A stretch of 64,000 nt of DNA from Aliiroseovarius salicola (GTDB lineage: Bacteria > Pseudomonadota > Alphaproteobacteria > Rhodobacterales > Rhodobacteraceae). Under the pieces are notes generated by a model. That model was not told the DNA's origin. It did no database searches and was given only the letters and a program-made list of their open reading frames with translations. Shown here piece by piece: positions 56,471-64,000 of the stretch. The stretch's first letter is position 1; every line of letters begins with the position of its first letter. The stretch is taken from positions 310,001-374,000 of the forward strand of contig NZ_JAQIIO010000004.1 of NCBI RefSeq assembly GCF_027891095.1, read 5' to 3'. The position numbers and the translations under genes were made by a program.

Positions 56471-57667
56471 ATGCAATCTGCACCACTAAAACGCAATCTC
56501 GGCCTTACGCTTTTGACCCTGTACGGGGTTGGCGTGATGGTGGGCGCAGGGATTTACGTTCTGGTTGGAAGCGTTGCCGCCCAGGCCGGGATATGGGCGC
56601 CGTTGGCGTTTCTCGTGGCGGGGCTCATCGCGGCGCCTTCTGCACTTTCCTACGCTGAACTGTCTTCGCGTATTCCTGAAGCATCTGGCGAAGCTGCCTA
56701 TGTCGAAAAAGGGTTAAACAGTCATTTCCTGGCCGTGCTGATCGGTTTGGCCATCGTGCTGGCAGGTACAGTGTCGGCCGCGGCGGTGCTAAAGGGCGGT
56801 GTCGGATATCTCACGGCGATCATCGACGTGCGCGCAGAGTGGGCAATTATCGGGGTTGGAGCAGCTTTGACGCTGGTGGCCATCATTGGTGTTCTGGAAA
56901 GCTTGTCGCTGGCAGCCGTATTCACGGTGACCGAGGTTTTGGGACTGGCCATTGTGATCTATGCCGGATTTACCGCAGCACCCGTTCCCGAAGCCGCAAC
57001 ATTGACCATGCCCCATTGGCCCGGTGTGGCCGGGGCAGCGGTATTGGCCTTTTTTGCGTTCATTGGTTTTGAAGATTTGGTGAATATGGCGGAGGAAGCA
57101 CGCGATCCAACGCGTGTCGTCCCCCGGGCCATCTTGATTGCACTCGCCATTACAACCTTGCTGTATATTCTCGTCTCACTGGCCGCTGTGCGCGCGGTTC
57201 CTGTTGAGGCGTTGGCAAATTCAGAACGTCCGCTTGTCTTGGTGTGGGAAGCAAAATTCACTGCTTCTCCTGTGATCTTGGGCGCTATTGCAGTGGCTGC
57301 GGCGCTCAATGGCGTGCTTGCACAGATCGTGATGGCGGCACGTGTGCTCTACGGTCTCGGACGACGAGAAAAGCGTCTTCGAGTGTTTTACCGCGCACAT
57401 CCGAAATTTGGTACGCCAGCGCTTGCGACCTTTCTGTTGGGCGCTGCGGTTATCCTTGCGGCGTTGCTTTTGCCTGTGTCCGATCTGGCAACGCTCACCG
57501 CAATTGTACTCCTGATGGTGTTTGCGGTGGTAAATCTTGCATTGATTGCGTTGAAACGTCGCGAGCCGAATGCGCCCTTCCGGACCGCAACATGGATCCC
57601 ATGGGCTGGGTTGATCGCCTCTGTGCTGGCCCTAACGTCGTCATTCATAACAGGAGCACTTTGGTGA
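56471..57667 (+). CDS. APC-family amino acid permease
   Basis: A 398-residue membrane protein with about 11-12 helices. The start shows the APC motif LTLLTLYGVGVMVGAGIYVLVG; ALSYAELSSRIPEASGEAAYV and FFAFIGFEDLVNMAEEARDPTRVVPRAI are family-diagnostic. The substrate is unknown. It lies 81 bases after murC and its stop codon overlaps the GTG start of the first DUF2484 gene (GTGA), so it is translated as part of the string leading to murB. I do not recall an APC permease at this place in other dcw clusters. Confidence 0.92.
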   Translation: MQSAPLKRNLGLTLLTLYGVGVMVGAGIYVLVGSVAAQAGIWAPLAFLVAGLIAAPSALSYAELSSRIPEASGEAAYVEKGLNSHFLAVLIGLAIVLAGTVSAAAVLKGGVGYLTAIIDVRAEWAIIGVGAALTLVAIIGVLESLSLAAVFTVTEVLGLAIVIYAGFTAAPVPEAATLTMPHWPGVAGAAVLAFFAFIGFEDLVNMAEEARDPTRVVPRAILIALAITTLLYILVSLAAVRAVPVEALANSERPLVLVWEAKFTASPVILGAIAVAAALNGVLAQIVMAARVLYGLGRREKRLRVFYRAHPKFGTPALATFLLGAAVILAALLLPVSDLATLTAIVLLMVFAVVNLALIALKRREPNAPFRTATWIPWAGLIASVLALTSSFITGALW

Positions 57668-57903
57668 GTTACCCTCTGATTTTGGCCTGCTTTTGGGTGT
57701 TTGCTGCCTCGGCGGTGGCGTTTCTTCCCATGCGGCGGCAATTTGCTCCCGGTCTTATTTTGCTGATTGTGGCGCCATTGCTGGTGCTGTGGATCGGCAT
57801 AGAGCATGGATGGATGTGGATGGTCGCCGCGTCTCTTGCGGTGATCTCACTTTTCCGGCGACCGCTGTGGTATCTCCTGCGCCGTCTTTTAGGAAAGGTT
57901 TGA
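57664..57903 (+). CDS. DUF2484-family small membrane protein, first copy
   Basis: A 79-residue protein with two to three hydrophobic segments (LILACFWVFAASAVAFLP, LILLIVAPLLVLWIGI, WMVAASLAVISLF) and a basic C-terminus (RRPLWYLLRRLLGK). It fits DUF2484, a family I associate with the murC-murB gap in Rhodobacteraceae; function unknown. It begins with GTG overlapping the permease stop. The next gene is a second, similar protein. Confidence 0.8.
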   Translation: MSYPLILACFWVFAASAVAFLPMRRQFAPGLILLIVAPLLVLWIGIEHGWMWMVAASLAVISLFRRPLWYLLRRLLGKV

Positions 57904-57907
57904 TGTT

Positions 57908-58174
57908 ATGAGCTGGACACTTCTTCTATCCTGTCTCTGGATCATAGGTGCAAAAATTGCGTCCATGCGACCGTCTGAACATAAGCATTGGCCACTGGCC
58001 TATGCGCTGATGCCACTAGGCGTGCCGATCGTGCTCTTGGCATGGTGGGAGCACGGTGCCGGAGTCGCATTTTTCGTATTGGCGATTGGAATGGTTGTGC
58101 TGCGCTGGCCTGTAATCTATCTGGGTCGACGGATTCTTAGACTGGTAAAAGGGGCAGGCGATGGCACGGCCTGA
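57908..58174 (+). CDS. DUF2484-family small membrane protein, second copy
   Basis: An 88-residue protein with the same layout as its neighbour: [18 protein letters not shown] at the start, a WEHG turn in the middle, and [12 protein letters not shown] at the C-terminus. The shared positions (L-x-C-x-W, P-x-x-x-x-x-W, P-x-x-Y-L-x-R-R) suggest a tandem duplication of a DUF2484 gene. It starts 4 bases after the first copy and overlaps murB by 14 bases, so all three are probably translationally coupled. Confidence 0.75.
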   Translation: MSWTLLLSCLWIIGAKIASMRPSEHKHWPLAYALMPLGVPIVLLAWWEHGAGVAFFVLAIGMVVLRWPVIYLGRRILRLVKGAGDGTA

Positions 58175-59093
58175 TCAAATCGACATTCGTGGTCAGCTGT
58201 TGGCAGATAAAGAGCTGGCCGGGCTGACATGGCTTCGTGTGGGGGGGCCGGCCGAGTGGCTGTTCATGCCCGCAGATGAAGACGATCTGGCGCAGTTCCT
58301 GTCACAGCTTGATGCGGACATACCGGTTTTTCCCATGGGCGTGGGCTCCAACCTGATCGTGCGCGATGGCGGTATTCGTGGCGTAGTGATCCGTATGGGG
58401 CGTGGCTTCAACGGGATCGAATTTGATGGGAACCGAGTGACGGCCGGTGTGGCGGCACTTGATGCCCATGTGGCGCGGAAATCAGCCGATGTCGGGCTTG
58501 ACCTGACCTTCCTGCGCACCATTCCCGGCGCCATTGGTGGAGCCGTGCGGATGAATGCGGGCTGTTATGGGGCCTACGTCGCAGATGTGTTTATCGAAGC
58601 ACAGGCCATTACACGGGCAGGGGGGCGGGTCACGCTCTCGGCAGAGGACCTCCGGTTTCAGTATCGTCAGACGGAACTGCCCGAAGGTTGGGTGATCACC
58701 AAAGCGGTGTTTGAAGCCCCGTATGGCGAAGCAAAGGCCCTTCACGCGCATATGGAAGCGCAGATTGCCAAGCGGGATGAGACCCAACCCACCAAAGATC
58801 GCACTGCGGGATCCACGTTTCGCAATCCCGCCGGTTTCAGTTCCACCGGCAAAGCGGATGATAGCCATGAGCTCAAGGCATGGAAGGTGATCGAAGACGC
58901 GGGGATGCGGGGGGCCACTTTGGGTGGTGCGCAGATGAACCCAATGCACTCCAACTTCCTGACCAACACAGGCGGCGCAACCGCTGCTGACCTGGAAGGA
59001 TTGGGCGAAGAGGTGCGAAAAAAGGTTTACGACCACAGCGGGATACAGCTAGAATGGGAAATTAAGCGCGTGGGTGAAACCGCACCTAAATAA
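58161..59093 (+). CDS. murB: UDP-N-acetylenolpyruvoylglucosamine reductase
   Basis: Reduces the enolpyruvyl group to form UDP-MurNAc, with FAD and NADPH. It has 310 residues. The FAD-binding segment is [20 protein letters not shown] with [47 protein letters not shown] and the GSTFRNP segment with the catalytic serine are present, as is [21 protein letters not shown]. Its start overlaps the second DUF2484 gene by 14 bases. A 154-base spacer without a clear gene separates it from ddl. Confidence 0.97.
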   Translation: MARPDQIDIRGQLLADKELAGLTWLRVGGPAEWLFMPADEDDLAQFLSQLDADIPVFPMGVGSNLIVRDGGIRGVVIRMGRGFNGIEFDGNRVTAGVAALDAHVARKSADVGLDLTFLRTIPGAIGGAVRMNAGCYGAYVADVFIEAQAITRAGGRVTLSAEDLRFQYRQTELPEGWVITKAVFEAPYGEAKALHAHMEAQIAKRDETQPTKDRTAGSTFRNPAGFSSTGKADDSHELKAWKVIEDAGMRGATLGGAQMNPMHSNFLTNTGGATAADLEGLGEEVRKKVYDHSGIQLEWEIKRVGETAPK

Positions 59094-59247
59094 GTGGACC
59101 GCGAGCTTGGGTTGAACAGGAAGATTTTCGGTTCGACCTTGTTTCAAGAGGCAGAGCAGCCTCCTTTAAAATTCATTTGGGCGCAGCTTCCGGGCAGGGG
59201 GTATGTGTCTGATAAGAAGGACCAAATCGGTCCGGGATACGAGGCAT

Positions 59248-60183
59248 ATGGCGGGCAAGTCCGAGCAGGCAACCCCGAAAGTCGTGATGCTGATGGGTGG
59301 ACCCTCTGCCGAGCGCGAGGTGTCACTGACCAGCGGGCGCGAATGCGCCAAGGCTTTGCGGGCAGAAGGATTTGAAGTGGTCGAGCTGGATGCTGGACCC
59401 GACCTTGTCGAACGTCTGAAAGAAAATGCACCGGATGTTGTCTTCAATGCCCTGCATGGTCGCTGGGGTGAAGATGGCTGTGTGCAAGGCATCCTGGAAT
59501 GGCTGAACATTCCCTATACGCATTCCGGCGTGCTGGCGTCGGCTCTGGCGATGGACAAAGAGCGCGCCAAAGAGGTGTTTCGTGCGGCCGGACTGCCAGT
59601 GGTGAACTCGGTTCTGGCGGAGCGGGAAGACGTAAAATCCCGTCATGTGATGGAACCGCCCTATGTGGTGAAGCCTTATAATGAAGGCAGCTCTGTCGGG
59701 ATTTACATCGTCAGCGATGGGGCCAATACCCCGCCACAACTGGCCGACACCATGCCCGACACCGTGATGGTGGAAACCTATGTGCCCGGGCGCGAATTGA
59801 CCACGTCAGTGATGAGCACCGAAACCGGGACACGTGCCTTGGGGGTAACCGACATCATCACTGATGGCTGGTATGACTACGACGCAAAATATGCCGAAGG
59901 GGGATCTCGCCATGAAATCCCCGCCAAGATCCCTGCCGAAATCGAGGCTGCCTGTTTGGATTACGCTTTGCGCGCCCACGAGGCGCTTGGTTGCAAAGGG
60001 GTAAGCCGTACCGATTTCCGCTGGGATGAGGCGCGTGGCCTTGACGGGTTGATCCTCTTGGAAACCAACACCCAACCCGGCATGACCCCAACCTCACTTG
60101 TGCCTGAACAAGCGGCCCATTGCGGAATGACATTTGGTCAGTTCTGCGCTTGGCTGGTGGAGGATGCGTCATGCAATCGCTGA
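59248..60183 (+). CDS. ddl: D-alanine--D-alanine ligase
   Basis: ATP-grasp ligase making D-Ala-D-Ala for peptidoglycan. It has 311 residues. VVMLMGGPSAEREVSLTSG, NALHGRWGEDGCVQGILEWLNIPYTHSGVLASALAMDK, PYVVKPYNEGSSVGIYIV and LLETNTQPGMTPTSLVPEQA are all present. The ATG at 59248 (MAGKSEQ) follows GAGG; the upstream extension to 59203 is not family-like. The end overlaps the ftsQ start by 13 bases. Confidence 0.96.
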   Translation: MAGKSEQATPKVVMLMGGPSAEREVSLTSGRECAKALRAEGFEVVELDAGPDLVERLKENAPDVVFNALHGRWGEDGCVQGILEWLNIPYTHSGVLASALAMDKERAKEVFRAAGLPVVNSVLAEREDVKSRHVMEPPYVVKPYNEGSSVGIYIVSDGANTPPQLADTMPDTVMVETYVPGRELTTSVMSTETGTRALGVTDIITDGWYDYDAKYAEGGSRHEIPAKIPAEIEAACLDYALRAHEALGCKGVSRTDFRWDEARGLDGLILLETNTQPGMTPTSLVPEQAAHCGMTFGQFCAWLVEDASCNR

Positions 60184-61088
60184 CTCCATCCCGTCGCGCG
60201 GCTTCTGGTCTGAAACAGGATACCCATCGCCGCGACCCAGCCCCGTCACGCATTGCTTATAAGATCAACAGGCTCTGGCTGACGCCACTCTTTCGTGCCT
60301 TTCTGCGCGTTGGGGTGCCGGTTTTTCTGGTGCTGTTTGCGATAGGCTGGTTCTTTTCCAACCCGACCAATCGATATGCCATTGGCGAAAAATTCACTGA
60401 AATCAAACGGTCCGTACAAGAACGCCCCGAGTTCATGGTCAAGCTGATGGCCGTCGAAGGGGCAACCCCAATTGTCGACGACGCCGTGCGGGCGATCCTG
60501 CCGATCAGTTTCCCAATTTCGTCCTTTGACCTCGATCTTGAGGTGATGCGGGGTGAAATCATGAAGCTTGATGTGATTGAGAATGCCGAACTTCGCGTTC
60601 GCCCCGGAGGTGTGCTTGAAGTAGCAATCACCGAACGCGATCCAGTGGTGATCTGGCGTACGGATGGTCAATTGGAGCTTTTGGATGGCACCGGTCATCG
60701 CGTGGCAAGCCTGACTGCCCGGTCCGCGCGTGCCGACCTGCCGATGGTGGTTGGACAAGGGGCCGACCAAGCGGTGAACGAAGCACTTGCATTGATCAAG
60801 ACCGCGCGTCCGCTGGCTGGAAAACTGCGAGGCTTGGTCCGCGTGGGAGAACGCCGCTGGGATCTGGTCCTGGACCGTGAGCAACGCATCATGCTGCCCG
60901 AAGATCAACCAGTTCAAGCACTTGAACAGGTTTTAGCCCTCGATCAGGCTCAGGATCTTCTGGCCCGAGACTTGACCGCAATTGACATGAGAAGCCCCCT
61001 GCGACCGACCTTGCGTCTGGCAGAGCCAGCAACGGAAGAATTGCGCAGAATCAAGGGGATGGAAATGGGAGACACAGCTGATGAGTGA
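60171..61088 (+). CDS. ftsQ: Cell division protein FtsQ
   Basis: A 305-residue bitopic protein linking cytoplasmic and periplasmic divisome parts. It has a basic cytoplasmic tail, one transmembrane helix (about 43-63, RAFLRVGVPVFLVLFAIGWFF), a POTRA domain (about 105-170, FPISSFDLDLEVMRGEIMKLDVIENAELRVRPGG) and the FtsQ beta domain. GGAGG precedes the ATG at 60171, inside ddl. It overlaps ftsA by 8 bases. Its expected partner FtsB is encoded at about 3.1-3.4 kb. Confidence 0.94.
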   Translation: MQSLTPSRRAASGLKQDTHRRDPAPSRIAYKINRLWLTPLFRAFLRVGVPVFLVLFAIGWFFSNPTNRYAIGEKFTEIKRSVQERPEFMVKLMAVEGATPIVDDAVRAILPISFPISSFDLDLEVMRGEIMKLDVIENAELRVRPGGVLEVAITERDPVVIWRTDGQLELLDGTGHRVASLTARSARADLPMVVGQGADQAVNEALALIKTARPLAGKLRGLVRVGERRWDLVLDREQRIMLPEDQPVQALEQVLALDQAQDLLARDLTAIDMRSPLRPTLRLAEPATEELRRIKGMEMGDTADE

Positions 61089-62415
61089 TCTATATACCCA
61101 ACAACGCGCCATGCGGTCGATGAGAGAAGCCGCGATGCAACGCGGGGTGATCGCCATTCTGGATGTGGGCACCTCAAAAATCGGTTGCCTTGTCCTGCGG
61201 TTTGATGGGGCTGACCATATCCGTGAAGGGGATGGGGTTGGCAGTCTCGCAGGGCAAAGCGCCTTTCGTGTCATCGGCGCCGCAACCACGCGCTCACGCG
61301 GCGTGCGATTTGGTGAAATTGACGCAATGCAGGAAACTGAGCGCGCAATTCGCACTGCTGTTCAGGCGGCGCAGAAAATGGCCAATGTCCGCGTCGATCA
61401 TGTGATCGCCTGTTTCTCGGGCGCCAATCCGCGGTCTTACGGTCTGGCAGGCGCGGTGGATATTGAGAACCGAGCTGTGACCGAAGATGATGTGGCCCGT
61501 GTTCTCGCCTCTTGCGACGTTCCAGATTTCGGGGCGGGGCGCGAAGTGCTGCACGCGCAACCGGTGAATTTTGCGCTGGATCACCGTTCTGGCCTGTCAG
61601 ATCCGCGCGGACAGATCGGCAACCGGCTGGCCGTAGATATGCACTTGTTGACGGTCGACAGCACCGTGATCCAGACACTTCTTTATTGCATCAAACGCTG
61701 CGATCTTGAGGTGGCCGGATTGGCAAGCTCTGCCTATGTGTCCGGCATTTCCGCGCTTGTTGAAGATGAACGCGAATTGGGGGCGGCCTGTATCGATCTG
61801 GGGGGCGGTTCTACCGGCCTGTCGATCTTTATGAAGAAACATATGATTTTTGCCGACAGCGTGCGTCTGGGCGGCGATCATGTGACGTCCGACATCTCTA
61901 AAGGACTTCAAGTTCCGCTCGCAACCGCCGAAAGAATAAAGACTTTTTATGGAGGCGTGGTTGCAACCGGTATGGATGACCGGGAAATGATTGAAATTGG
62001 AGGGGACACGGGCGACTGGGAGCATGATCGCCGCACGGTAAGCCGAGCGGAACTGATTGGCATCATGCGTCCGCGTGTAGAAGAGATTTTGGAAGATGTT
62101 CGTACCAGTCTGGATGCTGCTGGGTTTGATCACCTTCCAAGCCAACAGATTGTGTTGACTGGTGGTGCGAGCCAAATCCCCGGGCTTGATGGGCTTGCCC
62201 CCAAGATCCTTGGTCAACAAGTCCGTATCGGACGCCCGCTGCGTGTTCAGGGGCTGCCTCAGGCCGCAACTGGGGCAGGGTTCGCCTCCTCCGTCGGGCT
62301 GTGTCTTTTTGCGGCGCACCCACAGGACGAATGGTGGGATTTTGAGATCCCCGCCGAAAGCTATCCGGCCCGCAGCCTCAAGCGGGCAATGAAGTGGTTC
62401 AAGGACAACTGGTAA
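61081..62415 (+). CDS. ftsA: Cell division protein FtsA
   Basis: An actin-like protein that anchors FtsZ to the membrane. It has 444 residues. The phosphate-binding AILDVGTSKIGCLVL, the SHS2 region, the CIDLGGGSTGLSIF second phosphate loop and LTGGASQIPGL adenosine loop are visible. The C-terminus SLKRAMKWFKDNW is an amphipathic membrane-targeting helix. It overlaps ftsQ by 8 bases and is followed by a 332-base spacer before ftsZ. Confidence 0.96.
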   Translation: MSDLYTQQRAMRSMREAAMQRGVIAILDVGTSKIGCLVLRFDGADHIREGDGVGSLAGQSAFRVIGAATTRSRGVRFGEIDAMQETERAIRTAVQAAQKMANVRVDHVIACFSGANPRSYGLAGAVDIENRAVTEDDVARVLASCDVPDFGAGREVLHAQPVNFALDHRSGLSDPRGQIGNRLAVDMHLLTVDSTVIQTLLYCIKRCDLEVAGLASSAYVSGISALVEDERELGAACIDLGGGSTGLSIFMKKHMIFADSVRLGGDHVTSDISKGLQVPLATAERIKTFYGGVVATGMDDREMIEIGGDTGDWEHDRRTVSRAELIGIMRPRVEEILEDVRTSLDAAGFDHLPSQQIVLTGGASQIPGLDGLAPKILGQQVRIGRPLRVQGLPQAATGAGFASSVGLCLFAAHPQDEWWDFEIPAESYPARSLKRAMKWFKDNW

Positions 62416-62747
62416 CAGACGTGTTTCGAAATCAAGCCGCCAGGCGGTACGTTTCGAAATGCCTTACACATCAAATAGTTTTGAGCGATAAGTCACTTGG
62501 CTCAAACCTAGAGGGTTTGTTTGTGCCAACCCCCAAATAAGGTGTGATGGGCGAAATCCTGCTGATTTTACAGCGAGTTTCCCCATATTTTGCGTGTTTT
62601 ACTTGAATTCGGGCGTGACGAGCAGGGGGTTTTTAAGGTATTATGGCTGAAAAGAGGCAGTCACCGGCGATTCACGCCGACAAGAACACACCACGCTGAC
62701 GCAGGCCAAAGACGCCGCGCAGCACCATATAAACAGGCGGACAGATC
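62416..62747 (+). promoter_or_regulatory. ftsA-ftsZ spacer: leader and probable promoter region of ftsZ
   Basis: GTTTCGAAAT, containing the palindrome TTTCGAAA, occurs at 62423-62432 and 62451-62460 with a CCGCC-A-GGCGG stem between. A further inverted repeat TTTGAGC-N13-GCTCAAA spans 62480-62506. A possible 18-codon open frame lies at 62643-62699. No obvious CtrA box (TTAA-N7-TTAA) was seen. ftsZ is thus probably expressed partly from its own promoter. Confidence 0.5.
62643..62699 (+). other. Possible 18-residue upstream open frame in the ftsZ leader
   Basis: ATG at 62643 with AAGG six bases ahead, 18 sense codons and TGA ending 48 bases before ftsZ. The peptide (MAEKRQSPAIHADKNTPR) is basic and has no recognised motif. 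It could be a leader peptide or chance. Confidence 0.2.
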
Positions 62748-64000
62748 ATGACATTGAACCTTACCATGCCTGGTCAGGAAGAATTGAAACCTCGTATCAC
62801 GGTGTTTGGCGTGGGCGGTGCCGGGTGCAACGCTGTCAACAACATGATCGAGAAAGAACTTGAAGGCGTTGAATTTGTCGTCGCCAACACAGATGCACAG
62901 GCATTGCAACATTCGCGTGCAAATGACCGAATCCAGATGGGGGTGAAAGTCACCGAAGGTCTGGGTGCCGGTGCGCGCCCCTCTGTGGGTTCGGCTGCGG
63001 CAGAAGAAAGCATTGAACAAATCGTGGATCACCTGGCGGGCGCTCATATGTGCTTTATCACCGCTGGTATGGGTGGCGGAACCGGCACAGGGGCGGCCCC
63101 GATCATCGCACAGGCTGCGCGTGAACTTGGCGTTCTGACCGTTGGCGTTGTGACCAAGCCCTTCCAGTTCGAAGGTGCCAAGCGGATGAAACAGGCCGAG
63201 GACGGCGTGGATGCGCTCCAGAAAATGGTCGATACGCTGATCATTATCCCGAACCAGAACCTGTTCCGTCTGGCCAATGAGAAAACCACCTTTACCGAAG
63301 CCTTTTCGATGGCAGATGACGTTCTGTATCAAGGTGTTAAGGGTGTGACGGACCTGATGGTTCGCCCAGGCCTGATCAACCTCGACTTTGCCGACGTGCG
63401 CGCCGTGATGGACGAAATGGGCAAAGCGATGATGGGCACCGGCGAGGCCGATGGCGAAGATCGCGCGGTTCAGGCGGCTGAAAAGGCCATTGCCAACCCG
63501 CTTCTGGACGAGATTTCGTTGCGTGGCGCCAAAGGTGTTCTGATCAACATCACTGGCGGATACGATCTGACCCTGTTTGAACTGGACGAGGCGGCAAACC
63601 GCATTCGTGAGGAAGTGGATCAGGATGCCAATATCATCGTGGGGTCGACCCTCGATAACGATATGGAAGGCGGCATGCGCGTTTCTGTCGTGGCCACTGG
63701 CATTGACGCAACTGAAGCTTCGCAGGAAATCCCCGTTCCACGTCGTCGTCTGGCTGAACCTCTTCAGACCCCGCTGGCGGTCGAAGAAAAATTTGAACAC
63801 CCACAGGACGCTACAGTTACGGCAGACACTCCGACCGAACCTTCTCTGTTCGATGAGGAATTGAACCCGACCGAAGCCGCCGCTGAAGAGCAGGTTGAGA
63901 ATGTGTTCCCGGCTGAGAGCGCTGGTGGCGATCTGCCGCCGCCCGCTTACCAACCACAGGCTACCGAAGCTCCGGTGTACGAGGCTCAACCTGAACCGCA
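62748..64000 (+). CDS. ftsZ: Cell division protein FtsZ (partial, first 417 codons)
   Basis: The tubulin-like GTPase that forms the division ring; it runs off the right edge. [13 protein letters not shown] near residue 21, the tubulin signature GGGTGTG at 109-115 and the T7-loop region [22 protein letters not shown] are present. After about residue 325 comes a long Pro/Glu/Ala-rich linker ([10 protein letters not shown]... [13 protein letters not shown]), still open at the edge, in keeping with the long C-terminal linkers of alphaproteobacterial FtsZ. The ATG at 62748 gives the usual start [21 protein letters not shown]. Confidence 0.97.
   Translation, partial: MTLNLTMPGQEELKPRITVFGVGGAGCNAVNNMIEKELEGVEFVVANTDAQALQHSRANDRIQMGVKVTEGLGAGARPSVGSAAAEESIEQIVDHLAGAHMCFITAGMGGGTGTGAAPIIAQAARELGVLTVGVVTKPFQFEGAKRMKQAEDGVDALQKMVDTLIIIPNQNLFRLANEKTTFTEAFSMADDVLYQGVKGVTDLMVRPGLINLDFADVRAVMDEMGKAMMGTGEADGEDRAVQAAEKAIANPLLDEISLRGAKGVLINITGGYDLTLFELDEAANRIREEVDQDANIIVGSTLDNDMEGGMRVSVVATGIDATEASQEIPVPRRRLAEPLQTPLAVEEKFEHPQDATVTADTPTEPSLFDEELNPTEAAAEEQVENVFPAESAGGDLPPPAYQPQATEAPVYEAQPEP

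Noticed and set aside
59094-59375. A 93-codon open frame after murB
   Set aside because: More than half overlaps ddl in another frame and no homology is recognised; the 154-base murB-ddl spacer seems gene-free.
62661-63989. A 442-codon minus-strand open frame across ftsZ
   Set aside because: Antisense shadow of ftsZ; no domain, no ribosome binding site of note.
1-64000. tRNA, rRNA, CRISPR, prophage, toxin-antitoxin or defence genes
   Set aside because: Searched by eye on both strands; no tRNA cloverleaf, repeat-spacer array, transposase, integrase or known defence domain was recognised. Scanning by eye can miss small RNAs.

Overview
The window looks like a chromosomal segment of a marine alphaproteobacterium of the order Rhodobacterales (Roseobacter-type Rhodobacteraceae). 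The grounds are family-level recognition and gene order: a pyruvate dehydrogenase cluster whose E1-beta carries its own lipoyl domain, class I aldolase next to pgk, CobS/CobT with DnaJ and BolA neighbours, a Hint-domain protein of the type common in roseobacters, fused PntA, and a division/cell-wall (dcw) cluster with DUF2484 genes between murC and murB. No rRNA, tRNA, CRISPR array, transposase, integrase or phage gene was recognised, and codon use looks uniform by eye. The assignment is by recognition, not by a search.

Layout. 1-6.1 kb (minus strand): pgk, class I fba, a ftsB-like gene, then pdhA-pdhB-pdhC, with pdhC running off the left edge. 6.2-8.5 kb (plus): two overlapping cyclophilin genes and a DUF3179 gene whose ribosome binding site lies in a perfect hairpin. 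8.6-14.6 kb (minus): trpE preceded by a ppiD-like gene, an aminotransferase and tyrS. 14.7-24.5 kb: anmK, DUF427, aminopeptidase P, an M20 amidohydrolase, the cobaltochelatase subunits cobT and cobS with a small nuclease lipoprotein between them, a DnaJ-domain protein, bolA and DUF4177. 24.6-31.5 kb: U32 peptidase-family protein, gatB, a lytic transglycosylase lipoprotein and pepN.

31.8-37.7 kb is more accessory: malate synthase G with a GlcG-like gene, DUF378 and a fasciclin lipoprotein, an XRE-cupin regulator beside a PuuD-like glutamine amidotransferase, and a Hint-domain gene that has lost the front half of its Hint domain. 37.9-41.3 kb is a periplasmic molybdenum hydroxylase (2Fe-2S and molybdopterin subunits) divergent from a TetR regulator. 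41.4-52.5 kb holds an aminotransferase, a DsbA-like protein, an AMIN-domain amidase, glutamate dehydrogenase, pirin, an ICMT-like membrane protein, pntAB and a DMT exporter.

52.7-64 kb (plus) is the dcw cluster: ftsW-murG-murC, an APC permease, two DUF2484 genes, murB-ddl-ftsQ-ftsA, and ftsZ running off the right edge. Most of these genes overlap or abut, which suggests co-transcription; ftsZ has its own 332-base leader.

No clearly new multi-gene system is visible. The best leads are small: a two-hairpin intergenic repeat whose first stem changes on both arms between copies, the hairpin over the DUF3179 ribosome binding site, the deleted Hint domain, the permease plus DUF2484 pair inside the dcw cluster with a direct repeat at its left border, and the structured ftsA-ftsZ spacer. 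Start codons were chosen from visible Shine-Dalgarno sequences and family lengths.
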